From Acidobacteriota bacterium (GTDB lineage: Bacteria > Acidobacteriota > Terriglobia > Terriglobales > Acidobacteriaceae): a stretch of DNA of 64,000 nt. Position 1 is the first letter of the stretch. Every line of letters begins with the position of its first letter. Shown here piece after piece: positions 8,201 to 18,649 of the stretch. The position numbers were made by a program, and so were the translations under genes. The DNA is taken from the NCBI GenBank assembly GCA_021804965.1, contig JAJZGG010000004.1, positions 1 through 64,000 of the forward strand, written 5' to 3'. The notes under the pieces are model-generated. The model ran no database searches and was not told the DNA's origin. It was given only the letters and a program-made list of their open reading frames with translations.

Positions 8201-9646
8201 ATGGAAGCAGTGATGTCCGACTCCCTCCATACCGCAATCCGGTCTGCAAACCAGCCCCTAAGCGAGCCCGGCCATTCCTGCCAGCCGGCCGCGCCTGCCA
8301 GCGCCGACTTTGGCCTCTATCTCTCCATCCCCTTCTGCCGTTCCAAGTGCACCTATTGCAACTTTGCCTCCGGCGTCTATCCCGCCAGCCAGCATGACCG
8401 CTACGTCGCCCGCCTCATCGCCGACCTCGACGCCAGCCGTGCCTGGAGCCGGTCGCAGGGCCTCGATCTGCCCGCCACGCTCACCTCCATTTACTTCGGC
8501 GGCGGCACGCCCGTGCTGCTGGCGCCGCATCATTTCGAAGCGATCTTTGCCGCCATCGCCCGCAACTTCCAACTCGCGCCCGGCATCGAGATCACCATCG
8601 AAGCCGCGCCCGGCCAGCTTGCCGACGCCACCCTCGACGCACTCGTCCGCTGCGGCGCCAATCGCATCAGCCTCGGCGTGCAAAGCTTCGTCGACCGCGA
8701 GTCCGCCATCAGCGGCCGTCTCCACACCCGCGCCCAGGTCCTGGCCGACATCGCCCGCATCCGCGCCGCCGGCATCGCCAACCTCAACCTCGATCTGCTC
8801 GCCGGACTCGCCGGCCAGACCCTTGACTCCTGGAGCGAATCCCTCGCCGTCCTGCTGGACACCGGCACGCCCCACGCCAGCATCTACATGCTGGAGATCG
8901 ACGAGGACTCCCGCCTTGGCCGCGAGCTGCTCGACGGCGGCGCGCGCTACCACGCCGCGCTCGTCCCCTCCGACGACGCCATCGCCACCATGTACCAGAC
9001 CGCCATCGAAACCCTGGCCCACGCCGGCCTCGCCCAGTACGAAATCTCCAACTTCGCCCGTCCCGGCCACGCCTCCCGCCACAACCTCGCCTACTGGCAG
9101 CGCACGCCCTACCTCGGAGTCGGCCTCGACGCCTCGTCCATGCTCTTTGCCGCCCGGGCCGCCGGCGCAACCGAAGCGCACCCCGAAGCGAACCCCGAAG
9201 CGAACCCCGAAGCGCATCCAGAACCGCACCCCAGCCTGCGCTTCACCACCACCGCCGACCTCGCCGCCTACCTCGAACACAGCGGCAGCCAGCCGGAACC
9301 AAGCCAATCCGACAGCCCGTCAACTCCAGCTGCAAGCCCAGCGGCAAAACCAGCCCCAAACCCAGCCGCAAGCCCGGCCCCACCCATCGCCGAGCAAAGC
9401 TGGCTCGGCCCCGTCCAGCAGCTCGAAGAGTCCTGGTTTCTCGGCCTGCGCTGCAACTCCGGCATCCAGCTCGACCCGCTCCGCCACACCTTCGGCCACG
9501 CCGCCCTCGAGCCATCTCTCGCCGCCGCCCAAGCCCTCGTCCACGACGGCCTGCTCGAGACCACCCCTCAGGGATTCGCCCTCACGCCGCGCGGACGCCT
9601 GCTCTCCAACGACGTCTTCGCCGCCTTCCTCCACCTCACGCATTAG
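8201..9646 (+). CDS. hemW: radical SAM heme chaperone HemW / oxygen-independent coproporphyrinogen oxidase-like
   Basis: LYLSIPFCRSKCTYCNFASG (CX3CX2C), SIYFGGGTPVLL, NRISLGVQSF, YEISNFARPGHASRHNLAYWQ. The ORF track starts at 8174; 8201 or 8213 are more likely starts. Confidence 0.9.
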   Translation: MEAVMSDSLHTAIRSANQPLSEPGHSCQPAAPASADFGLYLSIPFCRSKCTYCNFASGVYPASQHDRYVARLIADLDASRAWSRSQGLDLPATLTSIYFGGGTPVLLAPHHFEAIFAAIARNFQLAPGIEITIEAAPGQLADATLDALVRCGANRISLGVQSFVDRESAISGRLHTRAQVLADIARIRAAGIANLNLDLLAGLAGQTLDSWSESLAVLLDTGTPHASIYMLEIDEDSRLGRELLDGGARYHAALVPSDDAIATMYQTAIETLAHAGLAQYEISNFARPGHASRHNLAYWQRTPYLGVGLDASSMLFAARAAGATEAHPEANPEANPEAHPEPHPSLRFTTTADLAAYLEHSGSQPEPSQSDSPSTPAASPAAKPAPNPAASPAPPIAEQSWLGPVQQLEESWFLGLRCNSGIQLDPLRHTFGHAALEPSLAAAQALVHDGLLETTPQGFALTPRGRLLSNDVFAAFLHLTH

Positions 9647-9732
9647 CGCCGCGCAAGCAGCCGAGATCCATGCATGCAACCGCGCACGACGCAGCAGGCA
9701 CACGACCGGCCACGTACACGCAGCCCGGTTCC

Positions 9733-10749
9733 TTAGTGTTGCTTTTGCTCCGAGTGGATCTGTCGCGCCAGCAGCTCATACTGATCCGAGGCGATATAGT
9801 CCACGCCGGCGGCAATCGCAGCCTTCCAGCGGATGCGCACCGCCGCCAGCGAGCCAAAGTTGTATCCGTGAAACCATCCATTCGCGCTCAGGTCAGCCTT
9901 CGGGGAGCCATCCAGCGTATAAAAGCGAATCCATAATCCATTCGCATGTGCGCGCTTCACCAGCGCCTGCAGCCGCTCCTGCCTGGCCGCCGTCCACGCA
10001 CCCGCCGCCGGCTGTCCGGCCGGTTCCACCACGCGCCAGGAGTTGTTCCACCAGCGCCGATAGTTGCTCGCCGTCTCCGTATCCAGAACCTCCGGCGCAG
10101 CGGTTGGCAGCTTCTCTGCCGAGTGAATTGCACCGAACGCATAGATTTGCTCGCCATCGTGCAGCTCATCGTGGAACACCTTCTGCTGCGCATCCGCCTC
10201 GCCGGTCAGCACCAGGATCGGCCTGATCTCCAGCGGCTGCGGCCTGTCATCTTCAGCCGTCTTGCGGGCGCTGGTAATCCAGTCGGCATGGCTCTGCAGC
10301 AGGGCGCGAATGGCGCGCAGATGCTCCGGCTTCTCATCCTTGAAGTCGAGATTGAGCGTAATCAGCGGCCACTGCGATCGGTCTCCGCTGGCCAGCGCAC
10401 GCTCCACCACCGGCCGCACCGTGTCAAAGAAGTAGTGCTCCAACGTGGGTTCCTGTCCGGTCAGCGGTGCTCCATGCGTCACCACAGACCAGCTCCGGCC
10501 TGTCTTCGGATCGGTATACCAGGCCAGATCCTGTTCAATGGCCAGCGGCGTTCCCGTCGACAGTGAGCGCTCAATCCGGTCACTCCACCACTCGAAGTAC
10601 GGGTAGCAGTTGTGCGCATCCATTACGGATCGCGTGCCCGGCTGCGCATGGTCAGCCGCACGCGCGTCACGTCCCGTCATCCACACTGCGCCTGCCAGCA
10701 GCAGCGCCATTGCCCGCCAGTTCCTTCGCATTCCGCCTCCGATCCGCAT
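9733..10749 (-). CDS. secreted phosphatidylinositol-specific phospholipase C / GDPD-like TIM-barrel protein
   Basis: 338 aa with signal peptide; MDAHNCYPYF..PLAIEQDLAWY.., C-terminal GVDYIASDQYELL as in PLC-like phosphodiesterases. Confidence 0.55.
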   Translation of the reverse strand: MRIGGGMRRNWRAMALLLAGAVWMTGRDARAADHAQPGTRSVMDAHNCYPYFEWWSDRIERSLSTGTPLAIEQDLAWYTDPKTGRSWSVVTHGAPLTGQEPTLEHYFFDTVRPVVERALASGDRSQWPLITLNLDFKDEKPEHLRAIRALLQSHADWITSARKTAEDDRPQPLEIRPILVLTGEADAQQKVFHDELHDGEQIYAFGAIHSAEKLPTAAPEVLDTETASNYRRWWNNSWRVVEPAGQPAAGAWTAARQERLQALVKRAHANGLWIRFYTLDGSPKADLSANGWFHGYNFGSLAAVRIRWKAAIAAGVDYIASDQYELLARQIHSEQKQH

Positions 10750-10822
10750 CCATGGCTCCGGCAGGAATCATTCGTGCAGCGGCGCAACGGCATCCTGCCT
10801 GCCGTTGCGCCGCTCCGCCTGC

Positions 10823-13800
10823 CTAGAAGCTGATGCGCAGTGCAAACTGCATCACACGCGGATCGGCGGAAAGCGTCGTAATGGCTCCCGCGCTGCTGTT
10901 GCTCACGTTGCCACCCGGCTGGCCAAACACCGCATGATTGGCCAGGTTGAAGACCTCCCAGCGGAACTCGCTCGACCACCGGTTCGTGATCGGAAACTCA
11001 CGAATCAGTGCAAAGTCGAACAGGTCCGTCGGCGGTCCCACCAGCGTATTGCGGCCGCTGTTGCCGATCACGTACTTGCCCGGATCGGTGAACGGCGTTG
11101 CCACATTGCCGTTGGCCATGCACTTCGGGTTCAGGTTGTCATAGAACCAGCACTGCTGGCTCTTGATGTAATGCACCGGAGCGGCCACATTCGGCACCGC
11201 CGTCGCAAATCCGTAGGCATCGAGCAGACTGCTTTCGCTTCCCCAGCTTGCCGTGAACGGATGTCCGCTGTAGTAGGTGTAGACGCCCGAGGTCTGCCAG
11301 TCGCCCAGAATCCAACTCGCCACTCCATGCTGCAGCATCGCGCGTCCACGTCCGAAGGGAAACTGATACACATAGGTCGCCGAGATGCGGTTGCGCACGT
11401 CAAAGTCCGCACTGCCGTACCACGCAGCGTTGTTGCGTCCGTTCGGGGCATCGCCGGAGTTCGACTCCAGCTCTTCCGGCGCATTGTCCAGCGCATGGGA
11501 GTAAGTGTAGGCGGCGCGCACGCTCAATCCGTTGCGCATCGCACGCACCAGCGAGGCCTGCAGCCCGTGGTAGTTGCCGCGCCCAATCGAATCCATGTAC
11601 TCCACCTGCCCAAAGTCCGGATACGGAACCGTGCCGCCCGGAGCGCTCGCGCTCGTCACCACCTGGTTGCCGGCAATCAGCACCTGGTTATAGTTGCGCA
11701 GCACGTCCAGGTTGCTGGAGTGCGTGCCCACATAGTCCAGCTCGCCCAGCCAGGCCTGGCCCATCTGCCGCTGCACACCCACGCTCCACTGCTCCACCAT
11801 CGGCGGTGCCAGATTCGGATTCTCCGAGCGGATATGGAAGTTCTGCAGCTGGTTGAAGTTGATCGTACCCGGATTCAGAAAGTTCGTCGGAAAACCCACC
11901 GAGGGCTTCAGAACCGGCTGGCTGTTGCTGGCCAGCGTCTTGTTCACCAGGTTTGGCGGATTCTCCGCCAGCTGATTCTCGCTGCCAATGCGCTCCAGAC
12001 CCGTGTAGTAAATGCCAAAGCCGCCATGCAGTACCGTGTTGTCCGTCACCGCATAGGAGACACCAATCCGCGGCGCAAAGTCCGTCGTATTGGGATGCAC
12101 CAGCGTTCGATCATAGAGCGATCCGGACTTGGCAAAGACCAGCGAACCGCTACCGGCCGGGTTGAAGTTCGCCATCCGGTTCTGTCCCTCATAGGCCGGC
12201 GTATTGAAGTCATATCGCAGGCCCAGGTTCAGCGTCAGCCGCGGCGTCACCTTCCAGTCGTCCTCGGCAAAGCCGGAGGCCATCCACATCCGCTGGTCCA
12301 CAAAGAAGACATTCGTCAGCTGCGTATATTCGGTTGCACCAATCAGACCATCGGCATAGGACAGTCCCGTAAAGATGCCCGTGAATGTCAGATCGCCGCG
12401 CGTTCCCGGCTCATCCTGAAACAGATTGCGCATCGGCGCAAAGAGATTCGCGCCCACCTTCAGCGTCTGGTTTCCATGCGTCCAGGAGAGTGTGTCCACG
12501 TACTGATACAGCATTGGCACCTGCTGCTTAGGCAGGTAATCCGGCGAACCAAGGAAGGTCTTGTTCACAAACGCAGTCAGCGGAACACCGCCGCCCGTTG
12601 CCGGATTCTGCGGAATCCCCGGCACAAACTGCCCGGCATACTGCGTCAATCCAAACGGCTGCTGGGCGGCAAACGAGTAGTCCCGCACCCAGCCAAACCG
12701 GAAGTCATTGACCATCGTCGGGCTCAGCACCCGCGTATAGCCCAGCACGAGGCTTGCGCCCTTCAGAATCTGGTTGCCCCATGCCGAGGTGCCGCTGCCG
12801 TCGGCCAGTCCGCCAAAGTATCCCGGAATATCCCGCGTGCGGTTGAAGTAGTTGAAGCGCGCAAAGACCGTATCCACCGGCGACACCGTCCAATCCAGGC
12901 GCGTATCCAGACTTCCATTGAAATCCGTCAGCGCTCCGGTGCGCGAAAAGTTGTTCAGCTCCGGATAATTGGCTCCGCCGTTCTTGAAGTTCGGCTCCGG
13001 AAACAGCGCCATCAGCGCCTTCACGCTGGTGTCAATCTGGCTGGTCGGTATCTGGTTGTTCGTGTACGGCTGGCAGCCGCCGCTCTTCAGGTTATAGGGC
13101 GTCGAGCAGGTCGTCGGATCATAGATCGTCGGATACGGTGAAATTCCGTTTGCCGCTGCCGCCGCCGGACTGAAGTCTCCGATCCGCTCGTTGTCCAGCG
13201 GCACCGTGGCCACACGGGAAACGCCCTGCTTGATGCGCGTCTCCTCATAGTTGCCAAAGTAGAACAGCCGGTTGCGCAGAATCGGCCCGCCCAGGCTGCC
13301 GCCAAACTGGTTCTGGTTGTCCTCCGCTTTTTTTGTCAGCGACTGCTTGGAGAAGTAATCGAAGGCATCAAAGAACTGGTTGCGCACATACTCATACGCC
13401 GTTCCATGAATCATATTGGTTCCGCTGCGCGTATTCACCGAGACCACAGCGCCCGGCGCACGCCCATACTCGGCCGAATACGGATTCGTGATCACGTTGA
13501 ACTCGGAAATCACGTCCACCGACGGGTGCGCTGCCTCCGAGCTCAGCTCCTGCACATTCTCTGAAAACGTGTTGTTGTCGATGCCGTCCAGAATGAAGTT
13601 GTTCTGCAGTGAATGCACACCGTTCACGTTGAAGTCGCCCGTGCGTCCGGCCGCCGTCGATCCCGCCTGATTCGTATACCGGTTGATCTGCACGCCCGGC
13701 ACCACGCGCAGCAGGTCATCCCAGTTGCGCAGAAACAGTGGAGTCTCGCTGATCGTATCCTGTGTCACGATCGTGCTGATGGACGCATCATCGCGTGCCA

Positions 13801-14263
13801 GCGCATTCGCCTCGGAGGTGACCTGCACCGTCTGGCTCTCCGAGCCCACATGCATCTGCAGATCGGCACGAGCGCGCGCACCCACATTGATCGTCACCGA
13901 CTCGCTGGCCACCGTAAACCCGGGCGCCGTCACCGTCAGCGTATACACGCCGATCGGCAGATTCGGCATCTGATATTGCCCATCCGGCTGCGACTTCTCC
14001 ACGCGCCGGTAGCCGGTCGCGCCATCCACCACCATCACCTTCGCTCCGGCCAGCGCCGCACCGGAGCTGTCGCTGATCTGCCCGCTCAGGCTTCCCGTAT
14101 TCACCTGTGCCTGTCCCGGAACTGCCGCAGCCAGCAGCAACGCCACCGCCACCAGCAGCCACCCAAAGATCCGATTGCCTGCGTGTACTTGCACTCTTGT
14201 CCTCGGCCTATGGCCTGTCAGCATGCCTGCCGCAATGTGCTTCCGGATATCGAACCGCGTCAT
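10823..14263 (-). CDS. TonB-dependent receptor with N-terminal carboxypeptidase-regulatory-like domain (Oar-like)
   Basis: 1146 aa; signal peptide, GSLSGQISDSSGAALAGAKVMV domain, plug and barrel regions, terminal LRISF. Confidence 0.9.
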   Translation of the reverse strand: MTRFDIRKHIAAGMLTGHRPRTRVQVHAGNRIFGWLLVAVALLLAAAVPGQAQVNTGSLSGQISDSSGAALAGAKVMVVDGATGYRRVEKSQPDGQYQMPNLPIGVYTLTVTAPGFTVASESVTINVGARARADLQMHVGSESQTVQVTSEANALARDDASISTIVTQDTISETPLFLRNWDDLLRVVPGVQINRYTNQAGSTAAGRTGDFNVNGVHSLQNNFILDGIDNNTFSENVQELSSEAAHPSVDVISEFNVITNPYSAEYGRAPGAVVSVNTRSGTNMIHGTAYEYVRNQFFDAFDYFSKQSLTKKAEDNQNQFGGSLGGPILRNRLFYFGNYEETRIKQGVSRVATVPLDNERIGDFSPAAAAANGISPYPTIYDPTTCSTPYNLKSGGCQPYTNNQIPTSQIDTSVKALMALFPEPNFKNGGANYPELNNFSRTGALTDFNGSLDTRLDWTVSPVDTVFARFNYFNRTRDIPGYFGGLADGSGTSAWGNQILKGASLVLGYTRVLSPTMVNDFRFGWVRDYSFAAQQPFGLTQYAGQFVPGIPQNPATGGGVPLTAFVNKTFLGSPDYLPKQQVPMLYQYVDTLSWTHGNQTLKVGANLFAPMRNLFQDEPGTRGDLTFTGIFTGLSYADGLIGATEYTQLTNVFFVDQRMWMASGFAEDDWKVTPRLTLNLGLRYDFNTPAYEGQNRMANFNPAGSGSLVFAKSGSLYDRTLVHPNTTDFAPRIGVSYAVTDNTVLHGGFGIYYTGLERIGSENQLAENPPNLVNKTLASNSQPVLKPSVGFPTNFLNPGTINFNQLQNFHIRSENPNLAPPMVEQWSVGVQRQMGQAWLGELDYVGTHSSNLDVLRNYNQVLIAGNQVVTSASAPGGTVPYPDFGQVEYMDSIGRGNYHGLQASLVRAMRNGLSVRAAYTYSHALDNAPEELESNSGDAPNGRNNAAWYGSADFDVRNRISATYVYQFPFGRGRAMLQHGVASWILGDWQTSGVYTYYSGHPFTASWGSESSLLDAYGFATAVPNVAAPVHYIKSQQCWFYDNLNPKCMANGNVATPFTDPGKYVIGNSGRNTLVGPPTDLFDFALIREFPITNRWSSEFRWEVFNLANHAVFGQPGGNVSNSSAGAITTLSADPRVMQFALRISF

Positions 14264-14547
14264 GGAAAACCCTCCTCGGAATGTTCAGGCCCGAGCCTGT
14301 CCAAACACCCCGATCCTACGAATTCCCCAACACGCCCAACAGAGTGTAATTTCCACCTCCACCGTGCATACACCCGTGCAAACTTCCGCTAACTCGCTGG
14401 CAGCTATCCACTTGCCTCCAAGATGAAAATCTCTCGAATCCGCCCGCTCTCCACCGTCCATCCCCCGGCATATTCATCCGCTGTTCATCTCGGTGTCCTA
14501 CAGTGCAAACAAGACAGTCCATCCATCGCCGGGAAGGAGGTCGTTCC

Positions 14548-15873
14548 GTGAGCCTTGCGCACATTCCCCTGGAGCCGCTGCCGGAGCAATCCGAGCTCGA
14601 TCTCGATCCGCGCTGGCAGGCTGCGCAGCGCATCGTCGCCAGCAGAATCTTCTCCCGCTCCACGCTGCTCACGCGTCTGCTGCTGCACCTGGTTGCCGCC
14701 ACCATTCAGGACCGCACACACCAGCTGACGGAAACCCGCATCGGCATCGCCGTCTTCTCCCGCAAGCCCGGCTATCGCACCGATGAGGACAACATCGTGC
14801 GCACCTATGCGCGCCTGCTGCGTCGCCGCCTCGCCGAGTTCTATGCCGATCCCCAATGCACCGAATCCATCCGGATCGAGGTTCCTGTCGGCCAGTATGC
14901 CGCCGTCTTTCTGCCCCACGAGCCTGCCGCTTTCCCTCTGTCCCCGCTCAACGAAAATCCCGACCCTCCCCAAACCCTCGCAGCTGCTGCCGACCCTCCG
15001 CATCCCTCCGAACCGAACCGCTGGCCGCGACCGCTTCTGCTGCTGGCCTGCGCGCTTGTGCTGCTCGGTGCACTGGCTTCGGTCGCAGTCATCCATCGCT
15101 TCCTGCATCCCGACCTTCGCAGCGCCTTCTGGAGCAGCCTTTTTCCACCCGACGGCCGCACCCTCCTCGTTCCGCCCGACAGCGGCCTGAACATCGCCGA
15201 AGACATCGCGGGCAAGCCCGTTCCGCTGGCCGACTATGCCAGCGAATCCCCGCTGCCCATGGCCCTCGGCGGTCTTGCACAGCAGGCCCGCCGCGACCTG
15301 CTCACCCAGCGCTATCTCGACTTTGAAAGCCTTCGCATCCTCGAGAAGCTGGAGCAGATTCCGCAGTCGTCCCCGCAGCGCGTCCAGCTTCGTTTCCCCC
15401 GCGATCTCACCCTCGACGACCTCAAATCCGGCAATGCCATCCTGCTCGGCTCCATCACCTCCAACCCCTGGGCCGAGCTGAGTGATGCCTCCTCCGACTT
15501 CCGCGTTGTCGCAAACCCGGAGATGTCCCAAGCCTGGATCGTCAACCTCCATCCGCAGCCCGGTGAAAGCGCCACCTACCAGAGCCACTGGAACGAACCC
15601 GCACACACCTCCTACGCGCTGGTCAAGTACCTGCCCAACCTCAGCGGCAACGGCAACATCCTCTTTCTCGAAGGCCTCGATGTCGCCGGTACCGAGGCAG
15701 CCGCCGAGGAGATTCTCAGCGATCCGGACTTCACCCAGGTCCTGCGCCGCGCCGCGCTGCCCAATGGACGCTTCCGGCCCTTTGAGCTGCTCCTGCAGAC
15801 CACCAGCCTGCGCTCCAAATCCGTGCACGCGCAACTGCTGGCCACGCGCATCCACGCCGCCGCCCATCCCTGA
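14548..15873 (+). CDS. membrane-anchored putative regulator (N-terminal winged-helix-like domain, single TM, C-terminal extracytoplasmic domain)
   Basis: GTG start at 14548 preceded by GGAAGGAGG; TRIGIAVFSRKPGYRTDEDNIVRTYARLLRRRLAEFY..IRIEVPVGQYAAVF segment; TM PLLLLACALVLLGALASVAVI. Confidence 0.6.
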   Translation: MSLAHIPLEPLPEQSELDLDPRWQAAQRIVASRIFSRSTLLTRLLLHLVAATIQDRTHQLTETRIGIAVFSRKPGYRTDEDNIVRTYARLLRRRLAEFYADPQCTESIRIEVPVGQYAAVFLPHEPAAFPLSPLNENPDPPQTLAAAADPPHPSEPNRWPRPLLLLACALVLLGALASVAVIHRFLHPDLRSAFWSSLFPPDGRTLLVPPDSGLNIAEDIAGKPVPLADYASESPLPMALGGLAQQARRDLLTQRYLDFESLRILEKLEQIPQSSPQRVQLRFPRDLTLDDLKSGNAILLGSITSNPWAELSDASSDFRVVANPEMSQAWIVNLHPQPGESATYQSHWNEPAHTSYALVKYLPNLSGNGNILFLEGLDVAGTEAAAEEILSDPDFTQVLRRAALPNGRFRPFELLLQTTSLRSKSVHAQLLATRIHAAAHP

Positions 15874-15913
15874 AAACTCTTACGGACAGGGCATCTCACG
15901 CACGCATCCAAAA

Positions 15914-15944
15914 GCAAGGGCTGCCCATCCGGGGCAGCCCTTGC
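15914..15944. terminator. hairpin between convergent genes
   Basis: GCAAGGGCTGCCC-ATCCG-GGGCAGCCCTTGC, 13-bp perfect stem; T-rich on the minus side (AAAA upstream on the plus strand). Confidence 0.8.
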
Positions 15945-15977
15945 CAGCATTCCAACCGTTTGTGCTTGCTTTCCTCG

Positions 15978-17588
15978 TCAGCGTCGTGCCGGTGCTGCCG
16001 CCGGAGCCTCCGGTGCAGTGCTTGAGACATACGCCGCCGTCACATCCAGCCGCGCCTTCCACGGATCGGTCTCCGCCACCGGACCATGATCCGGCGTAAA
16101 GTCCATCACCATGTTTGTTTCCGGCGTAAACCGCGGCCACGCCACCGCATTGCCCGTGCTGGGATCGCCCGTCTTGGCAAACGACACCCAATAGCTCAGC
16201 ATCGCGCGGGCCGTCGCCTCATCCTGCGGAGCCAGGCTGCTGCCATACTTGGCCGCCACCGTGTCAAAGACAAACGGAATCTCCGTGGCATGCGGCGCGC
16301 CCGGCCACTGCTTGCGCATCGACTGCGCCACATAGCCGAAGCGATAGATGTAGGCCGGCTCACCCTCCGAGGCAAAGACGCTGGCCACAAACCGCGCCGG
16401 CTCCACCATGAAGCGATCCATGTTCACCATGTAGCGCACCGCCGCCAGGCTGCCCTTGCCGGTCGGATCATACGCTTCCATCGCCTTCTCGCGATTGGCT
16501 CCAAACCCGGCAAACAGCGCCTCCTTGCTGGGCTGGAAACCGAAGCCAATATCCAGGCTGTTGGTCCCGATCAGCAGCGGCACATGCCACCCGGCTCCCG
16601 ACAGATATACCGTCTGCGGATCGGCCACCACCACGCGCCCGTCGATCATCGGACCGGCATATCCGGGCTGCGACATCGTGGCCATGTTCAGGTTGCCGCG
16701 CACAGCTTCCGCAGGCAGTTTGCGCAGTGCCTCCAGCGCCGCCTTTCCGGTTCCCTGAATGCCCACGCTCCGCGCAAACTCCACACCAATCGACTCCGCA
16801 GAAGCCGGTCCGTTGGGCAGTGCCGTGCTCACATACCGTTCTCCGCCCAGATTCGTCCGTCCGCCGCCGGACTCAATAATCGCCTTCGTAAACAGCCCCT
16901 TGCTCAGCGGCGACGTCAGCAGCATATGCACGGAGAATCCGCCCGCAGACTCGCCCAGCACCGTCACGTTCGCGGCATCCCCGCCAAAGGCTGCAATATT
17001 CCGCTGCACCCACTGCAATGCGGCAATCTGGTCCATGAACCCATAGTTGCCCAGCATCCCGTCGGGATTCTCCCGCGTCAGTTGAGGAAACGCAAAAAAT
17101 CCAAACCGCCCCAGCCGGTAGTTCGCGCTCACAAACACCACGCCCTTGGCAGCGAACCTGCTTCCGTCATAGACCTCCGGCGAACTGCCTCCATTTACAA
17201 ATCCCCCGCCATAGATCCAGAACATCACCGGCAGCTTGTCGCCGGCATGCGTTCCCGCCGGCCGCCACACATTCAGGTACAGGCAGTCCTCCGACGGCTT
17301 GGTTCCCAGCGGTGCCGCATCGCTCGGGAATGGCACCTGCATGCAGTCCGACGAATATGCATTCGCCATCCGCACCCCGCTCCACGCCTTCACCGGCTGC
17401 GGTGCCCGCCAGCGCAGATCGCCCACCGGCGGCGCTGCAAACGATACACCCTTGAACGACTCAATCCCCTGCGCCACCACGCCGCGCACACTGCCGGCAT
17501 CCGTCTTCACCACGCCGCTCTGCCCATGCGCCACCACGGTTCCCAGCGCCACCATCGCAGCCAGCAACATCCTCATCTTTCCTTGCAT
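15978..17588 (-). CDS. type B carboxylesterase
   Basis: 536 aa; signal peptide, EDCLYLNVWRPA, VTVLGESAGGFSVHMLL (catalytic Ser), FVFDTVAAKYG region. Confidence 0.92.
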   Translation of the reverse strand: MQGKMRMLLAAMVALGTVVAHGQSGVVKTDAGSVRGVVAQGIESFKGVSFAAPPVGDLRWRAPQPVKAWSGVRMANAYSSDCMQVPFPSDAAPLGTKPSEDCLYLNVWRPAGTHAGDKLPVMFWIYGGGFVNGGSSPEVYDGSRFAAKGVVFVSANYRLGRFGFFAFPQLTRENPDGMLGNYGFMDQIAALQWVQRNIAAFGGDAANVTVLGESAGGFSVHMLLTSPLSKGLFTKAIIESGGGRTNLGGERYVSTALPNGPASAESIGVEFARSVGIQGTGKAALEALRKLPAEAVRGNLNMATMSQPGYAGPMIDGRVVVADPQTVYLSGAGWHVPLLIGTNSLDIGFGFQPSKEALFAGFGANREKAMEAYDPTGKGSLAAVRYMVNMDRFMVEPARFVASVFASEGEPAYIYRFGYVAQSMRKQWPGAPHATEIPFVFDTVAAKYGSSLAPQDEATARAMLSYWVSFAKTGDPSTGNAVAWPRFTPETNMVMDFTPDHGPVAETDPWKARLDVTAAYVSSTAPEAPAAAPARR

Positions 17589-17680
17589 TCCATGCCTCCA
17601 TAAACGCCATATCGAATATCGCAGCCGACTATATCAACCCGCAGCCGCATCTGTACAATGCATCGTTTCGAATCCATCGA

Positions 17681-18637
17681 TCACGATTTACGATGATTCT
17701 TTCTGCCGGTTCCCGTGCTCGCGCGCCGTCCAGGCTTGCCTCCCTGGAAATGCCGCTGCAGATGCCTTACAAAACTCTCCGCAGCCGGGGAGGGGGACAG
17801 GTCGCGCCGCTCCAGCAGTTCAATCTGCCGGAACGTAAACCGGTTGTGGATCGGAATCCGCACAAAATCCCCCGACCCCGGCTCCGCAGCCGATTCCGGC
17901 AGAATCGCAACCCCCAATCCCGCCCGCACAAAGGCCAGCACCGTGGCCATCGAGTTCATCTCATACTGCGGCTCCAGCGCAATCCGCTCGCGATGTGCAA
18001 TCGCCTCCATCGCCGCACGCACGCTGCTGGCTCGCGCCGGCAGAATCAGCGCGTAGCCACTTGCCTCCCGCAGCGTTACCGACGTTCGCTTGGCCAGCGG
18101 ATGGCTCGGCGGCACAAACACAAACAGCCGGTCCTGAAACAGCGATGTCGCCTTCAGGTCCGCATCTCGGCCCAGCCGTGTGCCAATGCCAAGATCCACC
18201 TGCCGACGCCGCACCGCCTCCCGCACCTGCTCGGCAATCATGTCGCTCACCTGCACCCGTACCCCGGGATGACTCTGCAGAAACGACTGCAGGATCTCCG
18301 GCAGCACAGTCGTGCACACCGTCGGCAGCGCTGCAATCGCCACAAAGCCCGCCGATGCCGACCCAATCTCATGCGCATGGTCCACAATCGACTGCGCATC
18401 GTGATACAGCCGCTGCAGCGGCGCAAACACGTCCTGCCCGGCTGCCGTCAGCGTCACCCCACGCTTGTTGCGATCAAAGAGCTGCATGCCAAGACTGGCC
18501 TCCAGCTGCTGCACCTGCACCGTCAGCGCAGACTGCGAAATGTGCAGTTCGCTGGCCGCACGCGTAAAGTTGCGCGTTTCGGCAATCTTCAGGAACGCCC
18601 GAATGTGGCGCAGTTCATGCATCATCGCGAATTCCAA
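17681..18637 (-). CDS. LysR-family transcriptional regulator
   Basis: 318 aa; MHELRHIRAFLKIAETRNFTRAASELHISQSALTVQVQQLEASLGMQLFDRNKRGVTLTAAG. Confidence 0.95.
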   Translation of the reverse strand: MEFAMMHELRHIRAFLKIAETRNFTRAASELHISQSALTVQVQQLEASLGMQLFDRNKRGVTLTAAGQDVFAPLQRLYHDAQSIVDHAHEIGSASAGFVAIAALPTVCTTVLPEILQSFLQSHPGVRVQVSDMIAEQVREAVRRRQVDLGIGTRLGRDADLKATSLFQDRLFVFVPPSHPLAKRTSVTLREASGYALILPARASSVRAAMEAIAHRERIALEPQYEMNSMATVLAFVRAGLGVAILPESAAEPGSGDFVRIPIHNRFTFRQIELLERRDLSPSPAAESFVRHLQRHFQGGKPGRRASTGTGRKNHRKS

Positions 18638-18649
18638 TCATCCTGTTCT

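Noticed and set aside
10610-13141. 843-aa plus-strand ORF over the TonB receptor
   Set aside because: Antisense to a clear TonB receptor; composition not protein-like.
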